A stretch of DNA of 64,000 nt from an uncultured Pelagibacteraceae bacterium (GCA_902611265.1 CACLYY010000001.1:268128-332127), one strand, 5' to 3'. Counted from the stretch's first letter, positions 37,945-47,585 are shown. Notes: a model not told the origin generated them from the letters alone. Program-made: numbers and translations.

Positions 37945-38754
37945 ATGTTTTCATTTTTAAAAAAAAAAAAAGTTATTAGCCATCTTAAACTATCTGGCGT
38001 TATAGGAAATGCTGGGAAATTTAGACAAGGAATAGATTATTCAAGCCAAGAAGAAATAATTAAAAAAGCTTTCTCACTAAAAAAAGCATTAGCAGTAGCA
38101 ATTACAATAAACTCACCAGGAGGATCTCCAGTTCAATCACATCTGATATATAAACTTATTAAGGAACAATCAAAAAAAACAAAAAAAAAAGTGATTGTAT
38201 TTGCTGAAGATGTAGCTGCATCTGGTGGATACCTGATCGCTTGTGCTGGTGATGAAATATATGCAAACTCAAGTTCGATAATAGGATCAATTGGTGTTAT
38301 TTCTGCATCATTCGGATTTAAAAACCTAATAGAAAAAATTGGAGTTCAAAGGAGAGTATATACAGCAGGAAAGAATAAAAGTACTTTAGACCCTTTTCTT
38401 GATGAAAAAGAAGAGGATATTAATCGTTTAAAAAACATTCAATTAGAAATTCATCAGGACTTTATTGATGTCGTTGAGGAGAGTAGAAAAGAAAAACTAA
38501 ACAAAAACTCTGGTATTGAACTTTTTTCAGGTGAGTTTTGGGCTGGAAAAAAAGCAAAAGAATTAGGTTTAATAGATGGTTTGGGTAGTGCAGAACAAAT
38601 ATTAAGAGAAAAATATGGAGATCAAATTGAGATTAAGAAATTTGAAAAAAGTAAAGGGTGGTTGTCAAAAAAATTGTCATCCTCAGAAAATTATACTGAT
38701 AAAGTAATCAGTTTATTAGAAGAAAGATCAATCTGGCAAAGGTATGGTCTATAA
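37945..38754 (+). CDS. sppA: S49 family signal-peptide-peptidase-like protein (SppA type)
   Basis: A 269-residue serine protease of the single-domain SppA/SohB group. S93 in [14 protein letters not shown] is the expected nucleophile and K145 in [11 protein letters not shown] the expected general base. [13 protein letters not shown] and [12 protein letters not shown] are further family motifs. The N-terminus has no obvious membrane helix, only MFSFLKKKK, so location is uncertain. SppA enzymes degrade cleaved signal peptides in membranes. It overlaps glyQ by 11 nt. Confidence 0.87.
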   Translation: MFSFLKKKKVISHLKLSGVIGNAGKFRQGIDYSSQEEIIKKAFSLKKALAVAITINSPGGSPVQSHLIYKLIKEQSKKTKKKVIVFAEDVAASGGYLIACAGDEIYANSSSIIGSIGVISASFGFKNLIEKIGVQRRVYTAGKNKSTLDPFLDEKEEDINRLKNIQLEIHQDFIDVVEESRKEKLNKNSGIELFSGEFWAGKKAKELGLIDGLGSAEQILREKYGDQIEIKKFEKSKGWLSKKLSSSENYTDKVISLLEERSIWQRYGL

Positions 38755-39616
38755 AACAAAAAAAAAAAATTTATCTTTTCAAGACACAATCTTTAATTTA
38801 CAAAAGTACTGGTCTAAAAAAGGTTGTGTAATATTACAACCGTACGATCTAGAGGTAGGAGCTGGAACATTTCATCCAGCAACCACTCTAAGATCGCTTG
38901 GTCCAAAACCATGGAAAACTGCATATGTTCAACCATCACGTAGACCGACCGACGGAAGATATGGTGACAACCCCAATAGATTACAACATTACTATCAGTT
39001 CCAAGTATTAATTAAACCTTCGCCAAAAGAAATAAAAAAGATGTATTTAAATAGCCTGTCATCAATAGGTATTAATTATGAGGAACACGATATAAGATTT
39101 GTTGAAGATGACTGGGAAAGTCCTACTCTTGGAGCAGCAGGCCTTGGATGGGAAGTTTGGTGTGATGGTATGGAAGTATCACAATTTACCTACTTCCAAC
39201 AAATGGCTGGAGTTGAATGTAAACCTGTATCTGTCGAAATTACATATGGATTAGAGAGATTGTGTATGTTTATTCAAAACAAAAAAAGTGTTTTTGACTT
39301 AATTTGGAATGATGAAGGAATAACTTACAAAGATGTTTTTCATAAGTCAGAAAAAGAATTTTCAGCGTATAATTTTGAATATGCCAACACTGATAATTTA
39401 TTTAAAATATTTGAAATGCTTGAAGAGGAGACAAAATTATTAGTTGAAAAAAAAATTTCACTTCCAGCATACGATCAATGTTTAAAATGTAGCCATGTGT
39501 TTAATATTCTAGATGCTAGAGGGGTGATTAGTGTAGCACAAAGGGCTGAGTATATTGCAAGAATAAGGGAACTTACTAAATCAATTGGGAAAGTTTGGAT
39601 TGAAAGCCAAAGTTAA
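38744..39616 (+). CDS. glyQ: Glycyl-tRNA synthetase alpha subunit
   Basis: A 290-residue class II catalytic subunit of the bacterial alpha2beta2 enzyme. [18 protein letters not shown] opens the domain, then [39 protein letters not shown], and [32 protein letters not shown] is motif 3 with its ATP-binding arginine. It overlaps the peptidase gene by 11 nt and its stop overlaps the glyS start by 1 nt. Confidence 0.98.
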   Translation: MVYKTKKKNLSFQDTIFNLQKYWSKKGCVILQPYDLEVGAGTFHPATTLRSLGPKPWKTAYVQPSRRPTDGRYGDNPNRLQHYYQFQVLIKPSPKEIKKMYLNSLSSIGINYEEHDIRFVEDDWESPTLGAAGLGWEVWCDGMEVSQFTYFQQMAGVECKPVSVEITYGLERLCMFIQNKKSVFDLIWNDEGITYKDVFHKSEKEFSAYNFEYANTDNLFKIFEMLEEETKLLVEKKISLPAYDQCLKCSHVFNILDARGVISVAQRAEYIARIRELTKSIGKVWIESQS

Positions 39617-41679
39617 TGTCAGAATTATTTGTAGAGTTATTTAGTGAGGAAATTCCTGCAAAGCTTCAGATAAATGCAAGGAATGAGTTAAAAAAAAATA
39701 TTAAAAATTTTTTAATTGATAACCAAATTAAATTTAATGAAAATTTCAATGTTTATTCAACACCAAATAGACTAGTTCTCCATATTGATAAAATCCCTAA
39801 TGAAATTAAAATTAACTCGGAGGAAATAAGAGGTCCAAATGTTAATGCTCCCGAAAAAGCTTTAGAGGGATTTATTAGATCAAACAATACAACATTAGAA
39901 AAAATTTTTAAAAAAAGTACTGAGAAAGGTGAATTCTACTTTTTTAAAAAAGAGTCTAGAACAATAAAAGTTTATGATCTATTAGAAAAAAATTTAAGTG
40001 AAATTTTAACAAAGATAACTTGGAATAAATCTATGAAATGGGCAAATTATGATCTTTACTGGGGAAGACCTCTTAAATCCATTTTGGCAATATTTAATAA
40101 AAAACCTCTTAATTTTGTTTTTAACCACATAAATAGCTCTAACAAAACTTTTACAGATAAATCATTAGAGGAAGGTTTAAAAATTTTTAACGACTTTAAT
40201 TCGTATATAAAATTTTTTAAACAAAAAGGTGTTTTAATTGATCAAGATTTAAGAAAAAAAATAATACAGAATAAGATTAATGAAATAATTAATAAAAAAA
40301 ATTTAAAAATCGAACAGAATGAAAGGCTTGTAGATGAAATAGTAAATATAGTTGAAAAACCAGCAGTAATTATCTGTAATTTTGACAAAAAATTTTTGAA
40401 TGTACCTAGTGAAATATTGATTACGACTATGCAGAGTCATCAAAAATATTTACCAACTTTTGATAAAAAAAATAATCTTACAAATAATTTTTTTGTAGTT
40501 TCAGATATAAAAGACACCAAAGGATTTGTTAAATTAGGAAATGAGAGAGTGATTGAGGCAAGATTAAGCGATGCTGAGTTTTTTTGGGAAAAAAATAAAA
40601 CTCAAAATTTAGTTAAACAAGTAGATAAATTGAAAAATATAAATTATTTTAAAGGTTTAGGATCTTACTTTGATAAAATTCAACGAATGAGAAAGTTATC
40701 ATCATTAATTTCTGATGATTTTTTAATTAGCAAAGATAAAATTGAAATAGCCTCATCAATTTGTAAAGTTGATTTAATGTCAGATCTTGTTGGAGAATTT
40801 CCAGAACTCCAAGGTATTGTTGGCGGTCACTTTGCAAAGTTTCAAGGGTTTGATAAAGAAGTTTGTCTTGCTGTATCTGAACAATATTTGCCTAACGGCA
40901 TGGAAAGCAAAATACCAAAAAAAATGTACAGTGTCGCTTTATCTTTAAGTGATAAATTAGATTCATTAGTAGGTTTTTTTGGAATAAATCTGAAACCTAC
41001 TAGTTCAAAAGACCCATATGCTATAAGAAGAATGGCTATAAGTCTTGTCAGATTAATTGTTGAAAATGAAACAAAAATCAAATTAAAAGATTTAATTGTT
41101 TACACTTGTTCAGCATATAGAGATCAGGGCTATGATTTTGACACCAAAAAAATACAAAACGAATTAAGTGATTTTATAATTGAGAGATTAAAAAATTATT
41201 TAAAAGAAAAAAAAATAAGACAAGATATAATTGAAAGCTCAACATTTTTGCTTGGATTGGATGATCTATTAAAGGCTTATAAAAAATCTTTATGTTTAAA
41301 TAAAAATATTAAAAAAGAAATCGGTTTTGAAACTATTGCAGTGTACAAAAGATCTTCAAATATATTAAATGCTGAAGAAAAGATATCTATTGAAACTCTT
41401 GGTTTTGCAGATCCAGGCTTATTTAAAAATGATTATGAAAAAAAATTATATAAAAAAATAAATGATATAAGAAAATATTTTCTGAGTATTGGAAAAGATG
41501 AAAATTACGAGGAAAGTCTAAAAATTTTATCAAGCATTAAGAACGAGGTAAACGATTTTTTCGATAATGTTATTGTTAACGATGAAGATATAATAATTAA
41601 AAAAAATAGATTAGAATTATTAAATATGTTGTGTAAAACCTTTGATAACTATTTCAATTTTTCAAAAATAGAAGCCTAG
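39616..41679 (+). CDS. glyS: Glycyl-tRNA synthetase beta subunit
   Basis: A 687-residue tRNA-recognition subunit. It opens with ELFVELFSEEIPAKLQ, has the conserved WNKSMKWANYDLYWGRPLKSILAI and MQSHQKYLPTFD segments, an HD-like region around KVDLMSDLVGEFPELQGIVGG, and DPYAIRRMAISLVRL. Its C-terminal anticodon-binding region is lysine-rich but full-length. It starts on the glyQ stop and ends 1 nt before ppdK. Confidence 0.97.
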   Translation: MSELFVELFSEEIPAKLQINARNELKKNIKNFLIDNQIKFNENFNVYSTPNRLVLHIDKIPNEIKINSEEIRGPNVNAPEKALEGFIRSNNTTLEKIFKKSTEKGEFYFFKKESRTIKVYDLLEKNLSEILTKITWNKSMKWANYDLYWGRPLKSILAIFNKKPLNFVFNHINSSNKTFTDKSLEEGLKIFNDFNSYIKFFKQKGVLIDQDLRKKIIQNKINEIINKKNLKIEQNERLVDEIVNIVEKPAVIICNFDKKFLNVPSEILITTMQSHQKYLPTFDKKNNLTNNFFVVSDIKDTKGFVKLGNERVIEARLSDAEFFWEKNKTQNLVKQVDKLKNINYFKGLGSYFDKIQRMRKLSSLISDDFLISKDKIEIASSICKVDLMSDLVGEFPELQGIVGGHFAKFQGFDKEVCLAVSEQYLPNGMESKIPKKMYSVALSLSDKLDSLVGFFGINLKPTSSKDPYAIRRMAISLVRLIVENETKIKLKDLIVYTCSAYRDQGYDFDTKKIQNELSDFIIERLKNYLKEKKIRQDIIESSTFLLGLDDLLKAYKKSLCLNKNIKKEIGFETIAVYKRSSNILNAEEKISIETLGFADPGLFKNDYEKKLYKKINDIRKYFLSIGKDENYEESLKILSSIKNEVNDFFDNVIVNDEDIIIKKNRLELLNMLCKTFDNYFNFSKIEA

Positions 41680-41680
41680 T

Positions 41681-44341
41681 ATGAAAAAAATTATATTTAA
41701 TTTTAAATCAAAAGAAATTAAAAAAATTAGACTACCAAAAAATATTCTTGGTGGCAAAGGTGCAAACCTTTCTGAAATGGGAAGAATGGGGCTACCCGTA
41801 CCCCCTGGTTTTACAATCTCTACCGAGGCATGTAATTTGTTTTACAAGAATAAAAAAAAATTAAATAAAAAAATACTTAATGAAATAAATAAAGAACTAA
41901 AACTTATTGAAAAAGACTCAGGAAAAAAATTTGGAAATATAAAAAATCCTCTCCTAGTTTCTGTAAGATCTGGAGCTAGGGTTTCTATGCCTGGAATGAT
42001 GGATACAATTTTAAATCTAGGCCTAAATGATAATACGGTAATAGCACTTGCAAAAAAAACTTCAAATTTCAGGTTTGCAAATGATAGTTATAGGCGTTTT
42101 ATTCAAATGTATTCCAATGTTGTGTTGGGAATCGAAGCTTACCACTTTGAGGATATAATCGAGAACTATAAGTTAACAAAAGGAGTATTATTAGACACAG
42201 AATTAGATGAGTATGACTGGGAGGCTTTAATAAAAGATTTTAAAAATATTGTAAAAGAAAAAACAAAAAAAGATTTTCCTCAAAATGTCAAAGAACAACT
42301 GGTAGGAGCTATAAGTGCTGTTTTTTTATCTTGGGAGAGCAAAAGAGCAAAAGTTTATAGAAAATTAAATCAAATACCTTCTCATTGGGGTACAGCTGTT
42401 AATGTACAATCAATGGTTTTTGGAAATATGGGAAATGATTGTGCAACTGGTGTAGTGTTTACTAGAAACCCATCAGATGGATCAAAAAATATTTATGGAG
42501 AATATTTAATAAATGCACAAGGAGAGGATGTAGTTGCTGGAACCAGAACACCACAACATATTACAAAAAAAGGTAGAATTGGATCAAAAGAAACTCTTAA
42601 GTCAATGGAAGAGACAATGCCAGAGACATACAAGCAACTAAAAAATATTTTAAATAAGTTAGAAAAACATTACAAAGATATGCAGGATGTGGAGTTTACT
42701 GTTGAAAATAAAAAACTTTGGATGCTCCAAACACGCTCTGGAAAACGAACAGCTAAGTCTGCTGTTAAAATAGCTGTAGATATGGTCAAAGAAAAGTTGA
42801 TTACTAAAAAAGATGCAATATTGAGAATAGAACCAAGTTCTTTAGACACTTTGCTTCATCCAACTTTAGATGAGAAAGCAAACTTAGAAGTAATTGGAAT
42901 AGGCTTGCCTGCATCACCCGGCGCTGCAAGTGGTAAAGTTGTTTTCACGTCTGAGGAGGCTGAAAGATTAAATAGTATGATGCAAAGTACAATATTAGTT
43001 CGTGTAGAAACTTCACCAGAAGATATACATGGTATGCATGCAGCAAAAGGAATACTGACATCAAGAGGAGGTATGACAAGTCATGCTGCAGTAGTTGCTA
43101 GAGGAATGGGACGACCATGTGTTTCTGGATCTAGTGAAATAGAAATTGATTATGAAAACAAATTGTTCAAAACAAAAAATAAAGTAATTAAAGAGGGAGA
43201 ACTAATTACAATTGATGGTTCAACAGGCAGAATAATTATTGGAGAGGTAAAAACAGTTAAACCAGAAATATCAGGTGATTTCTCAAAAATAATGAGTTGG
43301 TCTGATGATTTTAGAAAATTAAAAATTAGAACTAATTCCGAGACGCCACTAGATAGTAAAACTGCTAGAGAATTTGGTGCAGAAGGTATTGGCTTGTGTA
43401 GAACTGAACATATGTTTTTTGATGAAGAAAGAATTTTATCAGTTAGAGAAATGATATTATCAAAAACAATTGAAGATCGATCTAATGCACTCAAAAAGCT
43501 ATTGCCGCATCAAAAAAAAGATTTTATTCAAATATTCAAAATAATGAGAGGTTTACCAGTAACAGTAAGGTTGCTTGACCCACCACTTCATGAATTTTTG
43601 CCAAAAAGTAATAACGAAATTAATGATGTTGCAGTTTCACTAAATATTCCTGCTAAAGAACTTGAAGTTAGAATTTCTGAACTTCATGAACAAAATCCCA
43701 TGCTAGGCCACAGAGGTTGTAGATTAGCAATTTCATTCCCCGAAATTTATGAGATGCAGTGTACTGCAATTTTCGAGGCTTTAGTGGAATGTAAAAAACA
43801 AAAAATTCAATCAACCATGCCTGAAATTATGATTCCTTTAGTTTCAACAGAAGCAGAAATAAAAATTATGAAAGATTTAGTCATTAGGGTAGCAAAAAAA
43901 GTTCAAAATGAGAATAGAATCAAAATTGAATTTTTAGTTGGAACAATGATTGAATTGCCAAGAGCTGCAATAAAGGCAAAAGATATCGCTAAACATGCTG
44001 AATTTTTTAGTTTTGGAACAAATGATTTAACTCAAACTACATTTGGAATTAGTAGAGATGATAGTGGTAAATTCCTTAATGATTATATAGAGAACAAAAT
44101 TTTTGATATTGATCCTTTTGTATCAATTGATGATGGAGTTGGGGACTTAATTAAAATTGCAACTAATGAAGGCAGAAAACAAAACAAAAATATAAAACTT
44201 GGAATTTGTGGTGAGCATGGTGGAGATCCTAAAAGTATAGAATTTTGTGCGAAAACTGGATTAGATTACGTGTCTTGTTCACCTTACAGAGTTCCAGTTG
44301 CAAGATTAGCAGCAGCTCAAGCTCAAATAAAAAAAAATTAA
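41681..44341 (+). CDS. ppdK: Pyruvate, phosphate dikinase
   Basis: An 886-residue enzyme interconverting PEP and pyruvate with ATP and phosphate. The N-terminal ATP-grasp region has LGGKGANLSEMGRMGLPVPPGFT in pieces, VSVRSGARVSMPGMMDTILNLG and TGVVFTRNPSDG; the central swivelling domain has the phosphohistidine motif LTSRGGMTSHAAVVARGMGRPCV; the C-terminal PEP domain has EGIGLCRTEHMFF, MLGHRGCRL and GICGEHGGDP. No pyruvate kinase gene is in the window. It ends on a TTAA shared with nadC. glyQ-glyS-ppdK is a gene order I recall from other alphaproteobacteria. Confidence 0.97.
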   Translation: MKKIIFNFKSKEIKKIRLPKNILGGKGANLSEMGRMGLPVPPGFTISTEACNLFYKNKKKLNKKILNEINKELKLIEKDSGKKFGNIKNPLLVSVRSGARVSMPGMMDTILNLGLNDNTVIALAKKTSNFRFANDSYRRFIQMYSNVVLGIEAYHFEDIIENYKLTKGVLLDTELDEYDWEALIKDFKNIVKEKTKKDFPQNVKEQLVGAISAVFLSWESKRAKVYRKLNQIPSHWGTAVNVQSMVFGNMGNDCATGVVFTRNPSDGSKNIYGEYLINAQGEDVVAGTRTPQHITKKGRIGSKETLKSMEETMPETYKQLKNILNKLEKHYKDMQDVEFTVENKKLWMLQTRSGKRTAKSAVKIAVDMVKEKLITKKDAILRIEPSSLDTLLHPTLDEKANLEVIGIGLPASPGAASGKVVFTSEEAERLNSMMQSTILVRVETSPEDIHGMHAAKGILTSRGGMTSHAAVVARGMGRPCVSGSSEIEIDYENKLFKTKNKVIKEGELITIDGSTGRIIIGEVKTVKPEISGDFSKIMSWSDDFRKLKIRTNSETPLDSKTAREFGAEGIGLCRTEHMFFDEERILSVREMILSKTIEDRSNALKKLLPHQKKDFIQIFKIMRGLPVTVRLLDPPLHEFLPKSNNEINDVAVSLNIPAKELEVRISELHEQNPMLGHRGCRLAISFPEIYEMQCTAIFEALVECKKQKIQSTMPEIMIPLVSTEAEIKIMKDLVIRVAKKVQNENRIKIEFLVGTMIELPRAAIKAKDIAKHAEFFSFGTNDLTQTTFGISRDDSGKFLNDYIENKIFDIDPFVSIDDGVGDLIKIATNEGRKQNKNIKLGICGEHGGDPKSIEFCAKTGLDYVSCSPYRVPVARLAAAQAQIKKN

Positions 44342-45174
44342 ATCTCTAATTTTAAATCCAAAGCTTGGATACTATGCGTTAATTCACCTACTGATATTCT
44401 ATCAACTTTTGTTGACGCTAAATTTTTTATGTTTTTTAAAGTTACTCCTCCAGAGGCTTCAGTCTCATATTTTCCTTTTGCATGTCTAACAGCTACTTTC
44501 AGATTTTTTGGGCTCATATTATCAAATAGAACTGTATTAAATTTTAGTCCATTAATTCTTTTAAATTGTTTTAAAGTGTCGACTTCAACAGTAATTTTTC
44601 TTCCCTTTTTAGTATTAATTGCTTTTTTCACTATCTCTTCAAATTTTTTTGATGAGGCTAAATGATTATCTTTTATTAAAAACTCATCACTTAAATTAAA
44701 TCTATGGTTATTTCCACCTCCTAGTTTTACAGCATACTTTTGAATAACCCTTAAATTTGGAATTGTTTTTCTAGTACAACAAATTTTTGTTTTCTTTCCT
44801 ACTTTTTTTACGAATTTATTGGTCTTAGTTGCAATCCCTGAAATATGAGAAAGAAAATTTAGAGCCACTCTTTCTCCAATTAATATATTTTTAATTTTAC
44901 CTTCAATTACAGCAATTATAGAGCCTTTGGTAACTTTTGACCCTTCCTTTTTTTTTATGTGAAATTTAATGTTTTCGTCTAATAAATTAAAAGTTTCTTT
45001 AGCAAATTCTAGACCTCCTATGATTCCTTTTTGATTACTTATTAGTTTAACTTTTGAAATTGAATTATTATTTAATAAATTTGTTGTTATGTCTCCTGAA
45101 GGGTAAAGGTCTTCATTAAGAGCAAGCTTACAGGTTGATCGGATAAAATTTTTACTTAATTGAATTTTGGGCAC
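44338..45174 (-). CDS. nadC: Nicotinate-nucleotide pyrophosphorylase (carboxylating)
   Basis: A 278-residue QPRTase converting quinolinate and PRPP to nicotinate mononucleotide. Motifs are EDLYPSGDITTNLL near residues 20-33, ERVALNFLSHISGIATKT, TRKTIPNLRVIQKYAVKLGGGNNHR in pieces, IKDNHL, VEVDTL and the C-terminal EASGGVTLKNI and SVGELTHS. It follows nadA with a 5-nt gap. The usual nadB (aspartate oxidase) is not present between or beside them. Confidence 0.95.
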   Translation of the reverse strand: MPKIQLSKNFIRSTCKLALNEDLYPSGDITTNLLNNNSISKVKLISNQKGIIGGLEFAKETFNLLDENIKFHIKKKEGSKVTKGSIIAVIEGKIKNILIGERVALNFLSHISGIATKTNKFVKKVGKKTKICCTRKTIPNLRVIQKYAVKLGGGNNHRFNLSDEFLIKDNHLASSKKFEEIVKKAINTKKGRKITVEVDTLKQFKRINGLKFNTVLFDNMSPKNLKVAVRHAKGKYETEASGGVTLKNIKNLASTKVDRISVGELTHSIQALDLKLEI

Positions 45175-45179
45175 AGAAT

Positions 45180-46169
45180 TTATCTGCCTATTTCAGCCAT
45201 TCTCTCTACCGATTTCCTAGCTTTCTCAATTGTATCATTATCCATAATTAATTCATTACTTTCGTTTTCTAGGCAATCAAGAATTTTTGGAAGTGTAATT
45301 CTTTTCATGTGAGGACATAAGTTACACGGTCTGATAAATTCTACTTTGGGATTGTCAATTTGAACATTGTCACTCATTGAGCATTCTGTAACCATCATAA
45401 CCTTTTCAGGTTGGTTATCCTTTACATATTTAATCATTCCACTTGTTGAGCCAGCAAAATCACTTGCCTGTATTACATCTGGCGGACATTCTGGATGGGC
45501 GATAATTTTGATACCTGGGTTATTTTTTCTAATTTCATTTATTTCTTCATCATTAAACTGTTCATGAACTTCACAAGTACCCTTCCAAGAAATAATTTCA
45601 ACATCTGTTTGAGAAGCAACATATTTTGCTAAGTAGTCATCAGGTAAGAAAATTACTTTTTTTACACCTAAAGAATTTACAATTTTAACAGCATTTGCTG
45701 ATGTACAACAAACATCAGTTTCAGCTTTGACATCTGCAGAAGTATTAACATATGAGACTACTGGAACTCCTGGATAACGTTTTTTTAAATTTTTTACATC
45801 TTCTCCTGTTATTGATGAGGATAAAGAGCAACCAGCCTTCATGTCAGGTAGTAAAACTTTTTTGTTAGGGCTCATTAGTTTTGCAGTTTCTGCCATGAAA
45901 TGTACTCCACACATAACGATAATATCTGCCTCAGTTTTTGAGGCCTCAATTGCTAAAGCCAATGAGTCAGCTGAGAAATCAGAGATACCGTGATATATCT
46001 CTGGTGTCTGATAATTATGCGCAAGAATTACAGCATTTTTTTCTTTTTTTAATTTATTTATTCTATAAATGTATGGAGCATGTAATGCCCATTCTATTTC
46101 TGGAATGGATTTTGAGACCTTCTGATATATAGGATCTGTTGCTAATTTTACTTCGGTTGTGAATTCCAT
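45180..46169 (-). CDS. nadA: Quinolinate synthase
   Basis: A 329-residue iron-sulfur enzyme that makes quinolinate from iminoaspartate and DHAP. ILAHNYQTPEIYHGISDFSADSLALA is the family's first repeat; cysteine-bearing segments VMCGVHFMAETA, CEVHEQF and PCNLCPHMKRI supply the cluster ligands, with further CCTSANAV and HPECPPDV. It heads the nadA-nadC pair and is divergent from tRNA-Leu. Its substrate would normally come from NadB or an aspartate dehydrogenase, neither seen here. Confidence 0.96.
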   Translation of the reverse strand: MEFTTEVKLATDPIYQKVSKSIPEIEWALHAPYIYRINKLKKEKNAVILAHNYQTPEIYHGISDFSADSLALAIEASKTEADIIVMCGVHFMAETAKLMSPNKKVLLPDMKAGCSLSSSITGEDVKNLKKRYPGVPVVSYVNTSADVKAETDVCCTSANAVKIVNSLGVKKVIFLPDDYLAKYVASQTDVEIISWKGTCEVHEQFNDEEINEIRKNNPGIKIIAHPECPPDVIQASDFAGSTSGMIKYVKDNQPEKVMMVTECSMSDNVQIDNPKVEFIRPCNLCPHMKRITLPKILDCLENESNELIMDNDTIEKARKSVERMAEIGR

Positions 46170-46186
46170 AATAAAAACTTATCAAC

Positions 46187-46215
46187 TTGAAATAGAATTG
46201 TCATTCATTTAATCT
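46187..46215 (+). promoter_or_regulatory. Promoter of tRNA-Leu
   Basis: TTGAAA at 46187-46192, 17 bp, TAATCT at 46210-46215, with the tRNA 5' end 12 nt further on at 46228. Spacing and position are right for a tRNA promoter. Confidence 0.6.
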
Positions 46216-46227
46216 GACGCATTATTT

Positions 46228-46313
46228 GCGGCCATGCTGAAATTGGTAGACAGGCACGGTTGAGGGCCGTGTGAGCCTAGCTCATGAGAGTTCGATTCTC
46301 TCTGGCCGCACCA
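46228..46313 (+). tRNA. tRNA-Leu (GAG)
   Basis: An 86-nt class II tRNA with encoded CCA. GCGGCCA pairs with TGGCCGC, the anticodon stem CACGG/CCGTG encloses TTGAGGG giving anticodon GAG, a long variable arm (GAGCCTAGCTC) follows, and the T-arm is GAGAG-TTCGATT-CTCTC. It reads CUC/CUU codons. It faces the convergent ssrA gene, whose terminator begins 18 nt downstream. Confidence 0.97.
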
Positions 46314-46331
46314 TAAATTATAATATTATTG

Positions 46332-46361
46332 AAAAAGGGGCGTTCTGTTGCCAGGTGCCCC
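46332..46361 (-). terminator. Terminator of ssrA
   Basis: On the minus strand GGGGC (46361-46357) and GCCCC (46341-46337) enclose a 15-nt loop and are followed by TTTTT (46336-46332). Part of the hairpin may also belong to the last tmRNA pseudoknot. Confidence 0.7.
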
Positions 46362-46389
46362 AAACCCCGTAACTTAATTAATAAATTAA

Positions 46390-46419
46390 TTAAGCTGCAA
46401 GTGCATAACTTTCGTTAGC
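46390..46419 (-). other. ssrA: tmRNA proteolysis-tag reading frame
   Basis: GCT AAC GAA AGT TAT GCA CTT GCA GCT TAA on the minus strand gives A-N-E-S-Y-A-L-A-A-stop. AANDE/ANES-type starts and a final L-A-A are typical of bacterial tags; alanine charging of the acceptor would add one further residue at the junction. Confidence 0.92.
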
Positions 46420-46597
46420 ATTTATAAATTAGCCCGTTACGGCGGAACAATACCGAACGAAAGAACAACTTTTAGACATCCGTCGATCCTAATTCACCCC
46501 CTTAAGTTGTAAATGGTGGAGGTGGTGGGTACTGCCCCCACGTCCGTAATGGTTATTACGAAATTCGTTTATCGTCATAGTTGGAAAACCAACACTA

Positions 46598-46627
46598 TTA
46601 ATATAAAACCAAATAATAGAGATTCAA
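46598..46627 (-). promoter_or_regulatory. ssrA: Candidate ssrA promoter
   Basis: On the minus strand TTGAAT (46627-46622), 18 bp, TATTAA (46603-46598), with TATATT overlapping at 16 bp. Transcription would start near 46591, just before the hairpin GTTGG-TTTT-CCAAC. The -35 lies only 10 bp from the divergent thyX ATG. Confidence 0.55.
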
Positions 46628-46637
46628 TAATTTATTC

Positions 46638-47585
46638 ATGAAACTTACAAAAGATCAAATAAACGATATAAAAGAACAACAATCTCAAGATAACAAGACT
46701 AAAAGAGTTACTGCTCCAGAATTAGAAAAAATTTTATATGAGGCTTTGCCAGCTTTAGATCACGGCTTTATAAGAGTTATTGATTATATGGGGGATGATA
46801 GCTCAATTGTTCAGTCTGCAAGAGTTTCATATGGTAAGGGGACTAAACAAGTTTCAACAGATAGTGGATTAATTAAGTATCTGATGCGTCACTGGCATAG
46901 CACTCCATTTGAAATGTGTGAGATTAAATATCACGTTAAATTACCAATATTTATAGCTAGACAATGGATTAGACATCGTACAGCAAATGTAAACGAATAC
47001 TCGGCAAGATATTCAATTTTAGATAAAGAATTTTATTTACCTGATCCAGAAAATTTAGCTGCACAATCAATAGCAAACAGACAAGGTCGAGGTGATGTTA
47101 TTGAAGGAGAACAAGCAAAAGAAGTTTTAGAACTTTTAAAAAATGATGCAGAAAGAACATATCACAATTACGAGACTATGCTAAATCAAAAATATGATGG
47201 ATCCACCATTGATGATAATAAAAAAGGTCTAGCTAGGGAGTTAGCGAGAATGAACTTAACTTTGAATACATACACACAGTGGTACTGGAAAACAGATTTG
47301 CTTAACTTAATGAATTTTTTAAGATTACGTGCAGATCATCATGCACAATACGAAATAAGAGTATATGCAGATATTATGTTGGATACATTAAAGAGATGGG
47401 TTCCAATCACCTATGATGCTTTTATGGATTATAGAGTAGGTGGGACAGAAGTTTCAGCCAAAGGTAAAATTATTATTCAAAAGTTATTAAAAGGTGAAAA
47501 TGTAAATATCGATAATTCTGGACTTTCAAAAAGAGAATGGAATGAACTTATGGAAGCTTTTGAAATTAAAGATAAAATTGTTTAA
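46638..47585 (+). CDS. thyX: FAD-dependent thymidylate synthase
   Basis: A 315-residue ThyX. The signature appears as [15 protein letters not shown] near residues 115-129, and the upstream [23 protein letters not shown] and downstream [10 protein letters not shown]-like ([21 protein letters not shown]) segments bind FAD and dUMP. It is longer than the roughly 220-residue Thermotoga enzyme, as common in alphaproteobacteria. It makes dTMP from dUMP with methylene-THF and a flavin hydride donor, leaving THF rather than DHF. It overlaps the convergent mrp gene by 20 nt. Confidence 0.96.
   Translation: MKLTKDQINDIKEQQSQDNKTKRVTAPELEKILYEALPALDHGFIRVIDYMGDDSSIVQSARVSYGKGTKQVSTDSGLIKYLMRHWHSTPFEMCEIKYHVKLPIFIARQWIRHRTANVNEYSARYSILDKEFYLPDPENLAAQSIANRQGRGDVIEGEQAKEVLELLKNDAERTYHNYETMLNQKYDGSTIDDNKKGLARELARMNLTLNTYTQWYWKTDLLNLMNFLRLRADHHAQYEIRVYADIMLDTLKRWVPITYDAFMDYRVGGTEVSAKGKIIIQKLLKGENVNIDNSGLSKREWNELMEAFEIKDKIV

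Larger units (their letters stand above)
46332..46591 (-). ncRNA. ssrA: tmRNA, circularly permuted two-piece form
   Basis: On the minus strand the order is acceptor piece, short loop, coding piece. The acceptor piece ends CACCTCC-A-CCA at 46514. After 12 nt the coding piece begins at 46501 with GGGGGTG, which pairs with CACCTCC to form the acceptor stem, followed by the tmRNA 5' signature GAATTAGGATCGACGG. The tag frame at 46419-46390 encodes ANESYALAA followed by TAA, with the usual AA ending recognised by proteases. A G/C hairpin and T-tract end the gene. The permuted form is known from alphaproteobacteria. The T-loop-like sequence (GGCAGTA) is not the standard TTCRA. Outer ends are estimated from promoter and terminator. 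Confidence 0.92.

Noticed and set aside
46570-46594. Hairpin GTTGG-TTTT-CCAAC on the minus strand as a separate regulatory element for thyX.
   Set aside because: It is better explained as the first bases of the ssrA precursor RNA; no thyX-specific fold is evident.
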